Source: SIG459 sp045538735
Lineage (GTDB): Bacteria; Bacillota; Clostridia; Oscillospirales; Oscillospiraceae
Assembly (NCBI GenBank): GCA_045538735.1
Contig: JAZSRY010000035.1
Coordinates: 1 to 64,000, forward strand
Reading direction: 5' to 3'
DNA: 64,000 bases
In this document: piece after piece, positions 42,255-50,422 of the stretch
How the letters are laid out: the number at the start of each line of letters is the position of its first letter
Position numbering within the stretch: position 1 is the first letter of the stretch
The notes under the pieces: generated by a model
Databases searched by the model: none
The model's input: only the letters and a program-made list of their open reading frames with translations
Told to the model about the DNA's origin: nothing
Made by a program: the position numbers and the translations under genes

Positions 42255-42908
42255 TTATACCTCCAGGCGATATCCTACCTTGTAAATAGCCTTGATTTTA
42301 TCTTCCCAGTGAAGTTTTTTTCTCAGTCTTTGCACATGAAGGTCGACGGTTCTGCTGTCCCCCATAAAATCGCTACCCCATACATTTTCATAAAGGGTTT
42401 CTCTGAACAAAGCTATATTCTTGTTTCTTGCAAAGAGAAGAAGAAGCTCAAATTCTTTCATGGTGAGCGCAATTTCCTTATTTCCACGGCTAACGGAGCG
42501 GGAGCGGGTATCTATGATAATATCCCCGACTTCGATCTCGGTTTGCGTTTTTCCTGCTCGTCTGAGAATGCTTTCAACTCTTGCAAGCAGTTCAACAATT
42601 TCGAAGGGCTTGGTGAGGTAGTCGTCAGCACCGAGCTTCAAACCCTTTACCTTGTCTTCTGTGCTGCCTTTCGCTGTCAGAAATATAACCGGAATATTTA
42701 GAGGCTTGATATAGTCAAGGACCTCGTAACCGTCGGCGCCGGGAAGCATAATATCAAGGAGAACAAGATCGAATCTCTCATTTTCGATGCAATCGCACGC
42801 AGCAATACCGTCATATACGCAGGTGCAATTGTATCCAGCCTCGCTCAGGTTCATTTCTATAAGATCATTTATGGGTTTTTCATCATCAACAATAAGAATT
42901 TTAATCAT
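42255..42908 (-). CDS. OmpR-family response regulator
   Basis: The 217-residue regulator has a receiver domain (KILIVDDEKP, phospho-Asp in LVLLDIMLPG about 50, Thr/Lys in FLTAKGS) and a winged-helix DNA-binding domain (ALTMKEFELL, SRTVDLHVQRLRKKL). ATG 42908 is used because GGAGTG lies eight bases upstream; the GTG at 42917 is inside that region. It is the first gene of the operon regulator-kinase-membrane protein. TTGACA overlaps the end of sigK (42991-42996 rc) and may be its -35 box. Confidence 0.94.
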   Translation of the reverse strand: MIKILIVDDEKPINDLIEMNLSEAGYNCTCVYDGIAACDCIENERFDLVLLDIMLPGADGYEVLDYIKPLNIPVIFLTAKGSTEDKVKGLKLGADDYLTKPFEIVELLARVESILRRAGKTQTEIEVGDIIIDTRSRSVSRGNKEIALTMKEFELLLLFARNKNIALFRETLYENVWGSDFMGDSRTVDLHVQRLRKKLHWEDKIKAIYKVGYRLEV

Positions 42909-42992
42909 ATATATCACTCCGCCAGTATATTAGAGTACCTATGTATCTTCATTGTATCATAGCATAAATTTATGAACATATAAAGAACCTTG

Positions 42993-43685
42993 TCAACATT
43001 CGATGATGTTTCTTAATTTTTCTATAGCTTTTTTCTCTATTCTTGAGACATAGCTTCTGCTTATATTACATATTGATGCTACCTCACGCTGAGTTTTTGG
43101 CTCGCTGTTATAAAAACCGTAACGAAGTTTAATTATTTCAGACTCACGGGTATCAAGGGCAGTATCTATATATTTAACAAGTTGTTTTCTCATTTCGTTT
43201 GAACTGAGATTTTCAAATAAATCGTCATCATTTGATAATACATCAATTAATGATAGACCGTTGCCATCACTGTCTGAATCAATTGCATCGGATAAACTGA
43301 GCTCCCCTGCTGATTTCTTTATGCTTCTGAAATGCATTAGAACCTCATTTTCTATGCATCTGCTGCAATAGGTTGTTAATTTTACTTTTTTATCAGGTTT
43401 ATAACTGCTTACACCTTTAATCAGTCCAATTGTTCCAATTGAAATCAAATCCTCAGAATCAGAGCCTTGAGCATAGTATTTTTTTATAATATGAGCCACT
43501 AAACGTAAATTATGTTCAATCAACTTATTTCTGGCATTGATATCACCTTTTGTAATCCATTCGTCTATATATCTTTTTTCTTCTTCGTTTTTAAGTGGTC
43601 TCGGAAAGGAATTTCCGCTTCCGTTTCCCAAGTGAAGCGCCAGAAGTGCATTACTGAAAAGAATCATAAACGTTCCGGAAAGCAT
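42993..43685 (-). CDS. sigK: Sporulation sigma factor SigK (pro-form), uninterrupted
   Basis: Mother-cell late sporulation sigma factor. The 230-residue protein has an N-terminal hydrophobic pro-sequence (MLSGTFMILFSNALLALHL) followed by SFPRPLKNEEEKRYI, then LIEHNLRLVAHIIKKYY, DLISIGTIGLIKGVSSY and YCSRCIENEVLMHFRSIKK (region 2), and KTQREVASICNISRSYVSRIEKKAIEKL (region 4). The gene is intact, with no skin element. GGAGGTAGGC precedes the ATG. The pro-sequence implies processing by a SpoIVFB-type protease. Confidence 0.95.
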   Translation of the reverse strand: MLSGTFMILFSNALLALHLGNGSGNSFPRPLKNEEEKRYIDEWITKGDINARNKLIEHNLRLVAHIIKKYYAQGSDSEDLISIGTIGLIKGVSSYKPDKKVKLTTYCSRCIENEVLMHFRSIKKSAGELSLSDAIDSDSDGNGLSLIDVLSNDDDLFENLSSNEMRKQLVKYIDTALDTRESEIIKLRYGFYNSEPKTQREVASICNISRSYVSRIEKKAIEKLRNIIEC

Positions 43686-43816
43686 TGCCTACCTCCAAAA
43701 TGCGGTTTGATATAATTATATTGGACAGTGCTTGTCAAAGATAAATTATTTTATTGCCTTTCGAACAGATGTGTCCTATAATGAGCTTATAAACTATACG
43801 AAAGGGCCGGGTGTTA

Positions 43817-44719
43817 ATGTCAAAAATTATGGTAATAATGGCTGCGGGTCTTGGTTCAAGATACGGCGGTGACAAGCAGGTTGTTGGTGTCGGCCCCTCG
43901 AATGAGATTCTTCTTGAATATTCTGTTTATGACTCTCTGAAATCCGGGTTTGATAAGATAGTAATTATCATTAAGCAAGGTCTTGAAAATATTGTTTTTC
44001 CAATCGTAGATAAAATGAGTTCCGCCCATCCTCAGATTGAATTCTGTGTAGCATATCAGAATTCCGAGCCAGTTGACGGAATTGAGATATCCAAAAACAG
44101 AACCAAGCCCCTTGGAACCGTTCACGCATTGTTAAGCGCAAGAGAGTTCCTGGACAGTGATTTTGCCGTTATAAATGCAGATGATTTTTACGGAAGATCA
44201 GCATTTGAGGCGCTTATAGCTGCAATGGATAAATTCGATGAAAATATAAATGCAGCGCTGATAACGTACTCCCTTGAAAAAACCTTAAGTAAAAACGGTA
44301 CAGTAACACGAGGTGTTTGCCGAGTTGAAAATAAAATGCTTAAGGGTATTTATGAAGCCTACAAAATTAAGATGGAAGAAGACGGGGTTATATACGAATC
44401 TTTGGACAATGTCCGGAGACCTCTGGCTCCTGAGACTCCTGTTTCGATGAATATGTGGGCCTTTAGCAAAGAGACTGTCCCCTATATGTTTGGTTATCTC
44501 AAAAACTTTCTTATGAATCTTTCTCCCGATGATAACCGCAGTGAATGTCTGCTCCCCGTAATGGTGGGGGCGCTTATGACTTCGGGTGTTCTTACCGTTT
44601 CTGCCTTGCCAACTTCGGAAAACTGGTTTGGAATCACCTATCGGGAAGATCTTGAGGAAGCCATTTCTGAGATTAAAGCTCGGTGTCTTGAAGGCGAGTA
44701 TCCTGAAAAACTCTTTTGA
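43817..44719 (+). CDS. Sugar nucleotidyltransferase family protein
   Basis: The 300-residue protein has the NTP-transferase start IMVIMAAGLGSRYGGDKQ and the metal region FAVINADDFYG (about 115-125). It is typical of a family seen in Clostridia near wall or capsule genes; the sugar is not known. Start ATG 43817 follows AAAGGG; a GTG two codons upstream is possible. It is monocistronic with a strong terminator behind. Confidence 0.85.
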   Translation: MSKIMVIMAAGLGSRYGGDKQVVGVGPSNEILLEYSVYDSLKSGFDKIVIIIKQGLENIVFPIVDKMSSAHPQIEFCVAYQNSEPVDGIEISKNRTKPLGTVHALLSAREFLDSDFAVINADDFYGRSAFEALIAAMDKFDENINAALITYSLEKTLSKNGTVTRGVCRVENKMLKGIYEAYKIKMEEDGVIYESLDNVRRPLAPETPVSMNMWAFSKETVPYMFGYLKNFLMNLSPDDNRSECLLPVMVGALMTSGVLTVSALPTSENWFGITYREDLEEAISEIKARCLEGEYPEKLF

Positions 44720-44720
44720 G

Positions 44721-44757
44721 TATAAAAAAAGACCGGTAAAACCGGTCTTTTTTTATA
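44721..44757. terminator. 17-bp bidirectional terminator
   Basis: TATAAAAAAAGACCGGT pairs perfectly with ACCGGTCTTTTTTTATA, loop AAA, between convergent genes. Confidence 0.92.
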
Positions 44758-45643
44758 CCAATATTTCTATTCCTGGACTGCGGTTAAAGATTACAACATC
44801 CTGATGGGAGCCGCCGTCTTCCCCGTCCCTTGTCCAGGAGACAGGTTCATCAAACATAATCCGTATTTCTTTGCTCTTCAAAAAGATAACGCTGTTTTTG
44901 TTGAAATTGTTGCTCAGAATGCTTGAAATTATATCATTCAGGTCCTTAAGTGCCTGGGGAGTCTTAATAAGCAGTACCTCAAACAAACCGTCAGACAAGG
45001 AAACCTTGTTATTGTCAAGTTTGAGAAAGCCTGCAACAGAGGTAGAATTTGTTATTGCGCCAAAAATAAAATTATCATTTATAACTCCCTCGTCATATTC
45101 AATAACCGCATGATGGCTGCTTAGCTTTGGAATCTGCTTTATTCCTTCCAATGTATATGCTAAGTGGCCCAGTGTTTGTTTTGCTTCCTGAGGAGTTGCA
45201 TAACTTACATCCGTAAAAGCCCCGAATGCTGCAATATACGCAAAATAATTATCAGGTCCGAACTGCCCGATATCAATCGATACAGGCGAACCTTCAATAA
45301 TTCTTTTGACGCAATCAAGAGGCTGTTTATGGTCGAGACCTAATGTGCGGGCAACATCATTCGCGGTGCCCATAGGTATATAGCCCACGGGACGCTGCTC
45401 GGGAAGCTTCATCATTCCAAAGGCTGTTTCGCTTAAGGTGCCGTCTCCACCGATACAGGTGACAATGTCATAATCCAGAGCATATGCTTCAACCAATTCA
45501 GGTATATGCCCCGGATATCTGCTGAAGAATACTGTAGGAATAATATCCGCAGCAGAAAATTCATTGAGCACTTCGGAAAGAATAGACTTATACTGACTTT
45601 TTCCGGCATTCGGATTAACGATAAGCATCATTTTTTTAGCCAC
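44753..45643 (-). CDS. Diacylglycerol/lipid kinase family protein
   Basis: The 296-residue DagK-family protein (YegS/BmrU-like) begins MLIVNPNAGKSQYKS and has the nucleotide motif CIGGDGTLSETAFGMM (about 60) and PMGTANDVARTLGL, then the C-terminal beta-sandwich (EPVSWTRDGED). It phosphorylates diacylglycerol or a related lipid. The start is GTG 45643, with GGAGGTGAT six bases upstream. Confidence 0.9.
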   Translation of the reverse strand: MAKKMMLIVNPNAGKSQYKSILSEVLNEFSAADIIPTVFFSRYPGHIPELVEAYALDYDIVTCIGGDGTLSETAFGMMKLPEQRPVGYIPMGTANDVARTLGLDHKQPLDCVKRIIEGSPVSIDIGQFGPDNYFAYIAAFGAFTDVSYATPQEAKQTLGHLAYTLEGIKQIPKLSSHHAVIEYDEGVINDNFIFGAITNSTSVAGFLKLDNNKVSLSDGLFEVLLIKTPQALKDLNDIISSILSNNFNKNSVIFLKSKEIRIMFDEPVSWTRDGEDGGSHQDVVIFNRSPGIEILV

Positions 45644-45771
45644 GGAATATCACCTCCATTATGGCTTTATTATACTATCATTCAGATACTTACTCAAGTA
45701 TAGAATTTGTAAAGATTTTGTAAGCTTATTATATATAAATTGTTAACTATTATTTTGATATATAATATTTC

Positions 45772-45800
45772 TTGCTTGTAATTTAAAATAATGTTATTAT
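45772..45800 (+). promoter_or_regulatory. Promoter of parvulin-cysK operon
   Basis: TTGCTT (45772-45777) and TATTAT (45795-45800) with 17-bp spacing, 38 bases before the start codon. Confidence 0.55.
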
Positions 45801-45838
45801 ACACCTTGTCTTAATAAAGATATGCTAAGGAGATACTT

Positions 45839-47308
45839 ATGAATAAAAAAATTTTTTCTTTCATTCTTGTTGCATTAATGGTATTTTCATTTTCAATAGG
45901 TGTTTTGGCATCTTCACCCGAAGTTCAGATTGTTGAACACGAGACCTTTGATTATCAAAGCGCATACGAAAGCTTCTCTCCCGATGAAGTTGTCTATACA
46001 GTCAACGGTGTTGAGGTAAACTGGCAGGAATATTTCAGCTGGCTTTATAACATCGTGATGCAGTATGAGATGTATTACGGCGCAGCGGATATATGGGATG
46101 CTCCCGCAGACACAAGCGGCACTATGGAAGAGAGCTTCAAGGCATATGCCGAACTGATCAGCTCAAGATACGCATTTGTTACCGAGGAAGCTAAACGCCT
46201 CGGTCTTGAACTCAGCGAAGAAGATCTTGAAGGCATAGATGCAGCTTATAATGCGGATGCCGAATACTACACTGCCAACGGCGTTGAAAGCTTTGAGGAA
46301 TTCCTTAAAGAAACCTATATGGACGAAGAGTATTACCGCTACATAATCGCAGCGCAGTACCATTACAGAAACATTTTCATCAACACCTATGGTGAGGACG
46401 GCGCTGATATAAGCGATGAGGAAGTATATGAATTTATTGATACCAATGGACTTCTCCATGCAAAACACATTCTCTTCCTCACTCTTGACGCACAGAATCT
46501 CCCTCTTGACGATGCTGCAAAAGCAGAAAAGCTTGCCGCTGCCGAAAGCACTCTTGCCGAGCTTAGAGCAATCAACGATACCGAAGAAAAACTCGCAAGG
46601 TTTGATGCTCTTATGAATGAGCTTAGTGAGGACGGCGGTCTTATCACCAATCCCGATGGCTACTACTTTGGACCCGGCGAGATGGTTACCGAATTTGAAA
46701 ACGGCACTAAAGCCCTTGAAAACTATGAAATCTCTGAAATAATTGAATCTCCTTACGGTTATCATATAATCCTTCGCCTTCCTATTGAGCCCGATGCAAT
46801 TTATGAACAGGACATGTCTTTCAGATTTTTGGCTGCTTCCGGAAATTTTGATGCCGAATTCAGCAAAAATCTTGAAAATGCAGAGATTATATATACTGAA
46901 AAATTTGCTGATCTCAAGCTTGATGATATCTTCAATATAATTGTTGTTACCGAGGAAGTTCCCCTGCCCTCTGCTGATCCCGAAACCGAGGGCGATGAAG
47001 CTGCCAAAAAGGATTATTCACTCGTTGTAAACACCGAAAACACTCAGAAGCTTACTTACGGAGAGAAATTCTTCCTTATTGCAATTATCGCAATACTGAT
47101 TTACACCGTGCCTGTTTTCGTCTATCGTTTCAAAGTTAAGAGATGCGCACTTGAAAATAAGGCAGCAATCAAGTTCACTGCAATTTACGGAGTAATTATG
47201 CTCGTAATCCTCGGCACTATTCTTGTCGTTATGGATTATATCCCCATCGCAGTTGCTCTCCTCATCTGGACCTATATTAACTACTATGTAATTTCTTATA
47301 AGGCCTGA
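45839..47308 (+). CDS. Secreted parvulin-type prolyl isomerase with C-terminal membrane anchor
   Basis: The 489-residue protein has a signal peptide (about 1-25, ending VLAS), an N-terminal SurA/PrsA-like helical part (YTVNGVEVNWQEYFSWLYN), a PpiC domain (LHAKHILFLTL to SPYGYHIILRLP, with GYYFGPGEMVTEFE), an acidic linker and two or three C-terminal helices (about 405-487). PrsA foldases are normally lipoproteins; here no lipobox is seen and anchorage is C-terminal. AAGGAG precedes the ATG. It is followed after five bases by cysK. Confidence 0.85.
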   Translation: MNKKIFSFILVALMVFSFSIGVLASSPEVQIVEHETFDYQSAYESFSPDEVVYTVNGVEVNWQEYFSWLYNIVMQYEMYYGAADIWDAPADTSGTMEESFKAYAELISSRYAFVTEEAKRLGLELSEEDLEGIDAAYNADAEYYTANGVESFEEFLKETYMDEEYYRYIIAAQYHYRNIFINTYGEDGADISDEEVYEFIDTNGLLHAKHILFLTLDAQNLPLDDAAKAEKLAAAESTLAELRAINDTEEKLARFDALMNELSEDGGLITNPDGYYFGPGEMVTEFENGTKALENYEISEIIESPYGYHIILRLPIEPDAIYEQDMSFRFLAASGNFDAEFSKNLENAEIIYTEKFADLKLDDIFNIIVVTEEVPLPSADPETEGDEAAKKDYSLVVNTENTQKLTYGEKFFLIAIIAILIYTVPVFVYRFKVKRCALENKAAIKFTAIYGVIMLVILGTILVVMDYIPIAVALLIWTYINYYVISYKA

Positions 47309-47313
47309 TTACT

Positions 47314-48228
47314 ATGATTTATTCCGACATAACAAAACTTATTGGCAATACCCCTATTGTCAGACTTGGCGGCATTGAAAAGCTTTTCGGATGCAACGCC
47401 CACATTTTTGCAAAGCTGGAAAGATTCAATCCCGCCGGAAGCGCGAAAGATCGTGTTGCAATTTCAATGATAAGAGCGGCCGAAGCGGAGGGCACCCTCT
47501 CCCCCGGCGGACTTATTATTGAGCCTACCAGCGGTAACACCGGAATAGGACTTGCTGCCTGCGCAGCAGTTATGGGCTATCGCTGCTGCATTGTTATGCC
47601 GGACAGCATGAGCCGCGAGAGAATTAGCCTCATTTCTGCTTACGGTGCAGAAGTTATCCTTACCCCCGGAGCGGAAGGAATGAGCGGGTGCATAGCAAAA
47701 GCAGAAGAGATTAAAGCGCAAAATCCCGGAAGCATTATAGCGGGTCAGTTTGAAAACCCCAATAATCCCCTGGCTCACTATTATGGTACGGGTCCCGAAA
47801 TCTGGGAAGACTGTGAAGGCAATATTGATATTTTTGTCTCCACCGTTGGAACAGGCGGCACGATAAGCGGGACAGGCAAATATCTTAAAGAGAAAAATCC
47901 CGATATCAAGGTCATTGCTGTTGAACCAGCCGCATCCCCCCTACTTTCCGAAGGCAAGGCTGCTCCCCATGCAATTCAGGGAATAGGCGCTAACTTTATC
48001 CCCGAAGTGCTCGATACCACTGTTTATGATGAAATAATCTGCTGCAGTGACAATGATGCCCTTAGTATGATGAAAATTCTTGCAAAAAGCGATGGCTTGC
48101 TCTGCGGCATTTCTTCCGGAGCTGCTCTTTGGGCGGCTTCCGAGCTTGGAAAACGCCCCGAAAACAAGGACAAGACAATTGTTGCGCTTCTCCCGGATAC
48201 GGGCGAAAGATATTTAAGCATTTTTTAA
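47314..48228 (+). CDS. cysK: Cysteine synthase
   Basis: PLP enzyme that makes cysteine from O-acetylserine and sulphide. The 304-residue protein has the PLP lysine in NPAGSAKDRVA (about 41), the substrate loop EPTSGNTGIGLA, the phosphate loop STVGTGGTISGTGKYL, and LLCGISSGAALWAA. Length and order are typical. It lies behind the foldase gene and ends at a terminator. No cysE is nearby. Confidence 0.95.
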   Translation: MIYSDITKLIGNTPIVRLGGIEKLFGCNAHIFAKLERFNPAGSAKDRVAISMIRAAEAEGTLSPGGLIIEPTSGNTGIGLAACAAVMGYRCCIVMPDSMSRERISLISAYGAEVILTPGAEGMSGCIAKAEEIKAQNPGSIIAGQFENPNNPLAHYYGTGPEIWEDCEGNIDIFVSTVGTGGTISGTGKYLKEKNPDIKVIAVEPAASPLLSEGKAAPHAIQGIGANFIPEVLDTTVYDEIICCSDNDALSMMKILAKSDGLLCGISSGAALWAASELGKRPENKDKTIVALLPDTGERYLSIF

Positions 48229-48232
48229 GATT

Positions 48233-48262
48233 AAACTGCCCGAAGTAATCGGGCAGTTTTTT
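48233..48262 (+). terminator. cysK terminator
   Basis: AAACTGCCCGA pairs with TCGGGCAGTTT, followed by a T run. Confidence 0.88.
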
Positions 48263-48281
48263 ACTTTCTTACTTTTCATAT

Positions 48282-48310
48282 TTGACATATAGTTTATTAA
48301 ATGATTAAAT
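48282..48310 (+). promoter_or_regulatory. Promoter of aldo/keto reductase gene
   Basis: TTGACA (48282-48287) and TTAAAT (48305-48310) with a 17-bp spacer, 29 bases before the start. Confidence 0.6.
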
Positions 48311-48339
48311 TTATATATAACTCGAAAGGAGTTGAAGAT

Positions 48340-49380
48340 ATGAAGCATATTACTCTTGGAAGCACGGGTATTGTTACGCCGCAGAACGGTTTTGGTGCCC
48401 TTCCGATACAAAGAGATACCACTGAAATTGCTGTTAAACTTCTAAGAAAAGCCTACGAAGGCGGAATGACTTTTTTTGATACAGCCCGAGTATATACAGA
48501 TAGCGAGGAAAAAATCGGTATAGCCTTTGGAGAAATGGGTATAAGAGATAAAATTTATATTGCAACCAAAACTCCTGCTCTTACCCCCGACGAATTCTGG
48601 CGTGATCTTGATATGTCATTGAAACTGATGAAAACGGATTACATAGATATTTATCAGTTTCATAACCCGCCCAAATGTTTTCTTCCCGGTGACGGAAGCG
48701 GGATGTATGAATGTATGCTTGAGGCAAAAGCCCAAGGCAAAATCAGGCATATAGGTCTTACAAGTCATCTTCTTCATGTTGCCCATGAGTGCGTGGATTC
48801 TGGAATGTACGAAACGCTTCAGTTTCCCCTTTCTTACCTGACGGGCGAGGAAGAACTTGAACTCGTGGCAAAATGCGCAAAGGCGAATATGGGCTACATT
48901 GCAATGAAGGGGCTTGCCGGTGGACTTATCACCAATTCAGCTGCTGCTTTCTCCTTTATGCTTGATTTTGACAATGTAATACCTATTTGGGGTGTTCAGC
49001 ATGAATATGAGCTTGATGAATTTCTCAGCTATATGAAAATACAGCCCGAAGTAACGGGAGAAATGCGGAAGCAGATGATTATTGATAAAGAGGAACTTAA
49101 GGGCGGTTTTTGCCGAAGCTGCGGTTATTGCATGCCCTGCCCGGCAGAGATAAATATTCGTCAGGCCGCAAGAATGAGTCTTATGATACGACGCTCTCCT
49201 CATCAACAATTTTTGACCACGCAGTGGCAGGAGGAAATGGCAAAAATCGAAAACTGCATAAATTGCGGACAATGCCTCAAAAAATGTCCTTACGGTCTTG
49301 ATACACCCAATCTGCTTAAGGCAAACTATGATGATTACAAAAAAATAGTCTCAGGCGAAATTGATGTTTCAAACCATTAA
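48340..49380 (+). CDS. Aldo/keto reductase with C-terminal 4Fe-4S domain
   Basis: The 346-residue protein has the AKR barrel (FFDTARVYTDSEEKIG with catalytic Asp and Tyr, YIDIYQFHNPP, GHIGLTSH-like IRHIGLTSH) and a C-terminal ferredoxin-type region: CRSCGYCMPCPAEINI and CINCGQCLKKCPYGL. Such fusions occur in anaerobes and couple NAD(P)H chemistry to iron-sulphur carriers; the substrate is not evident. ATG 48340 follows AAAGGAG by eight bases; the open frame upstream to 48301 is not used. Monocistronic. Confidence 0.9.
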   Translation: MKHITLGSTGIVTPQNGFGALPIQRDTTEIAVKLLRKAYEGGMTFFDTARVYTDSEEKIGIAFGEMGIRDKIYIATKTPALTPDEFWRDLDMSLKLMKTDYIDIYQFHNPPKCFLPGDGSGMYECMLEAKAQGKIRHIGLTSHLLHVAHECVDSGMYETLQFPLSYLTGEEELELVAKCAKANMGYIAMKGLAGGLITNSAAAFSFMLDFDNVIPIWGVQHEYELDEFLSYMKIQPEVTGEMRKQMIIDKEELKGGFCRSCGYCMPCPAEINIRQAARMSLMIRRSPHQQFLTTQWQEEMAKIENCINCGQCLKKCPYGLDTPNLLKANYDDYKKIVSGEIDVSNH

Positions 49381-49383
49381 AAA

Positions 49384-49416
49384 ATAAGCAGCAAAATAAT
49401 GCTGCTTATTTTTTTG
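49384..49416 (+). terminator. Terminator of aldo/keto reductase gene
   Basis: AATAAGCAGCA pairs with TGCTGCTTATT, followed by a T run. Confidence 0.88.
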
Positions 49417-49446
49417 TTTACAAAAAGTATGTAATTGAGGTATACT
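49417..49446 (+). promoter_or_regulatory. Promoter of DUF1002 gene
   Basis: TTTACA (49417-49422) and TATACT (49441-49446), 18-bp spacer, 44 bases before the start. The -35 box overlaps the T tract of the preceding terminator. Confidence 0.55.
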
Positions 49447-49489
49447 ATGCACTCATGGTAAAATATTTTCTTTGAAAGGAACCATATAA

Positions 49490-50374
49490 ATGAAAAAGAT
49501 CGTTTCCATTGTACTTTGTCTGGCAATTCTTTGCTCTTTCGGCAGTGCCTTTGCTGCCAAAGCAGAGGTGGGCGAAGCAAGAGCTGCTATAGGTGCAAAC
49601 CTCAGCGATGAGCAGATTAACGCTGTTTATTCCATGTTCGGCGTAGAGCGTGGAGATGTTAAAGAACTGACCGTGACCAATGCGGAAGAGCGCAGCTATC
49701 TTGAAGGCTTTGTTGAGAGCTCACTTATAGGAACAAACTCAATATCCTGCGTGTATATTGAAGTCCTTGCCGAAGGAGAAGGTCTCCAGATTGCCACCCA
49801 GAATATTAGCTGGTGCACTCAGGAAATGTTTGTTAACGCCCTTGTAACTGCCGGTATTTATGATGCTAAGATAATCGTTGCAGCTCCCTTCCCCGTTTCC
49901 GGTACGGCCGCAATGACCGGTATATACAAGGCCTACGAGGATATCACCGGCGAAAAAATTGACGAATCCGTCAAGCTAATGGGTACTCAGGAGCTTGTCA
50001 TTACCGGTGAGCTTGCTGAAGAAATCGGCAACTACGACGCAACGGAAATCGTTACCCAGCTCAAACTCATCCTTGACGAAACCAAGAATATGAGCGATGA
50101 CCAGCTTCGCGAACAGATCAAATCCATAGCTCAGCAGTATAATGTTTCACTTACGGAAAAACAGTATAACCAGCTTATCTCCCTTTGCAGATCCTTTGAG
50201 AAGATGAACAGTGACGAACTCAAGGAAAAGGTGGAGTACGTACAGAACACCGCAAAAAAGCTTGCAGAAACCCAGGAGAAAATCAGCGGAATCACTCAGA
50301 AAATTAAAGTTGTTGTTGAAGAAGTCAGAGCCTTCGTTGACAAAATTATCTCTATATTTAAGCCTAAAAAGTGA
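49490..50374 (+). CDS. DUF1002 (YpuA-like) secreted protein
   Basis: The 294-residue protein has a signal peptide (about 1-22, ending AFA) and the DUF1002 core: LSDEQINAVYSMFGV, NSISCVYIEVL, VTAGIYDAKIIVAAPFPVSGTAAMTGIYKAYE. The C-terminal third is helical and Lys/Glu-rich, ending in a short hydrophobic stretch. The family (YpuA of Bacillus) is of unknown function and acts outside the membrane. GAAAGGAACC precedes the ATG. Confidence 0.9.
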   Translation: MKKIVSIVLCLAILCSFGSAFAAKAEVGEARAAIGANLSDEQINAVYSMFGVERGDVKELTVTNAEERSYLEGFVESSLIGTNSISCVYIEVLAEGEGLQIATQNISWCTQEMFVNALVTAGIYDAKIIVAAPFPVSGTAAMTGIYKAYEDITGEKIDESVKLMGTQELVITGELAEEIGNYDATEIVTQLKLILDETKNMSDDQLREQIKSIAQQYNVSLTEKQYNQLISLCRSFEKMNSDELKEKVEYVQNTAKKLAETQEKISGITQKIKVVVEEVRAFVDKIISIFKPKK

Positions 50375-50375
50375 T

Positions 50376-50411
50376 AAAAAGCTCCCGAATCATTTGATTC
50401 GGGAGCTTTTA
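50376..50411. terminator. Bidirectional terminator
   Basis: AAAAGCTCCCGAATCA pairs with TGATTCGGGAGCTTTT, loop of two to four bases, between convergent DUF1002 and pgcA genes. Confidence 0.92.
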
Positions 50412-50422
50412 TTATTAATAAA

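Noticed and set aside
42993..43685. Possible interrupted sigK (skin element)
   Set aside because: The frame is continuous from the pro-sequence to region 4.
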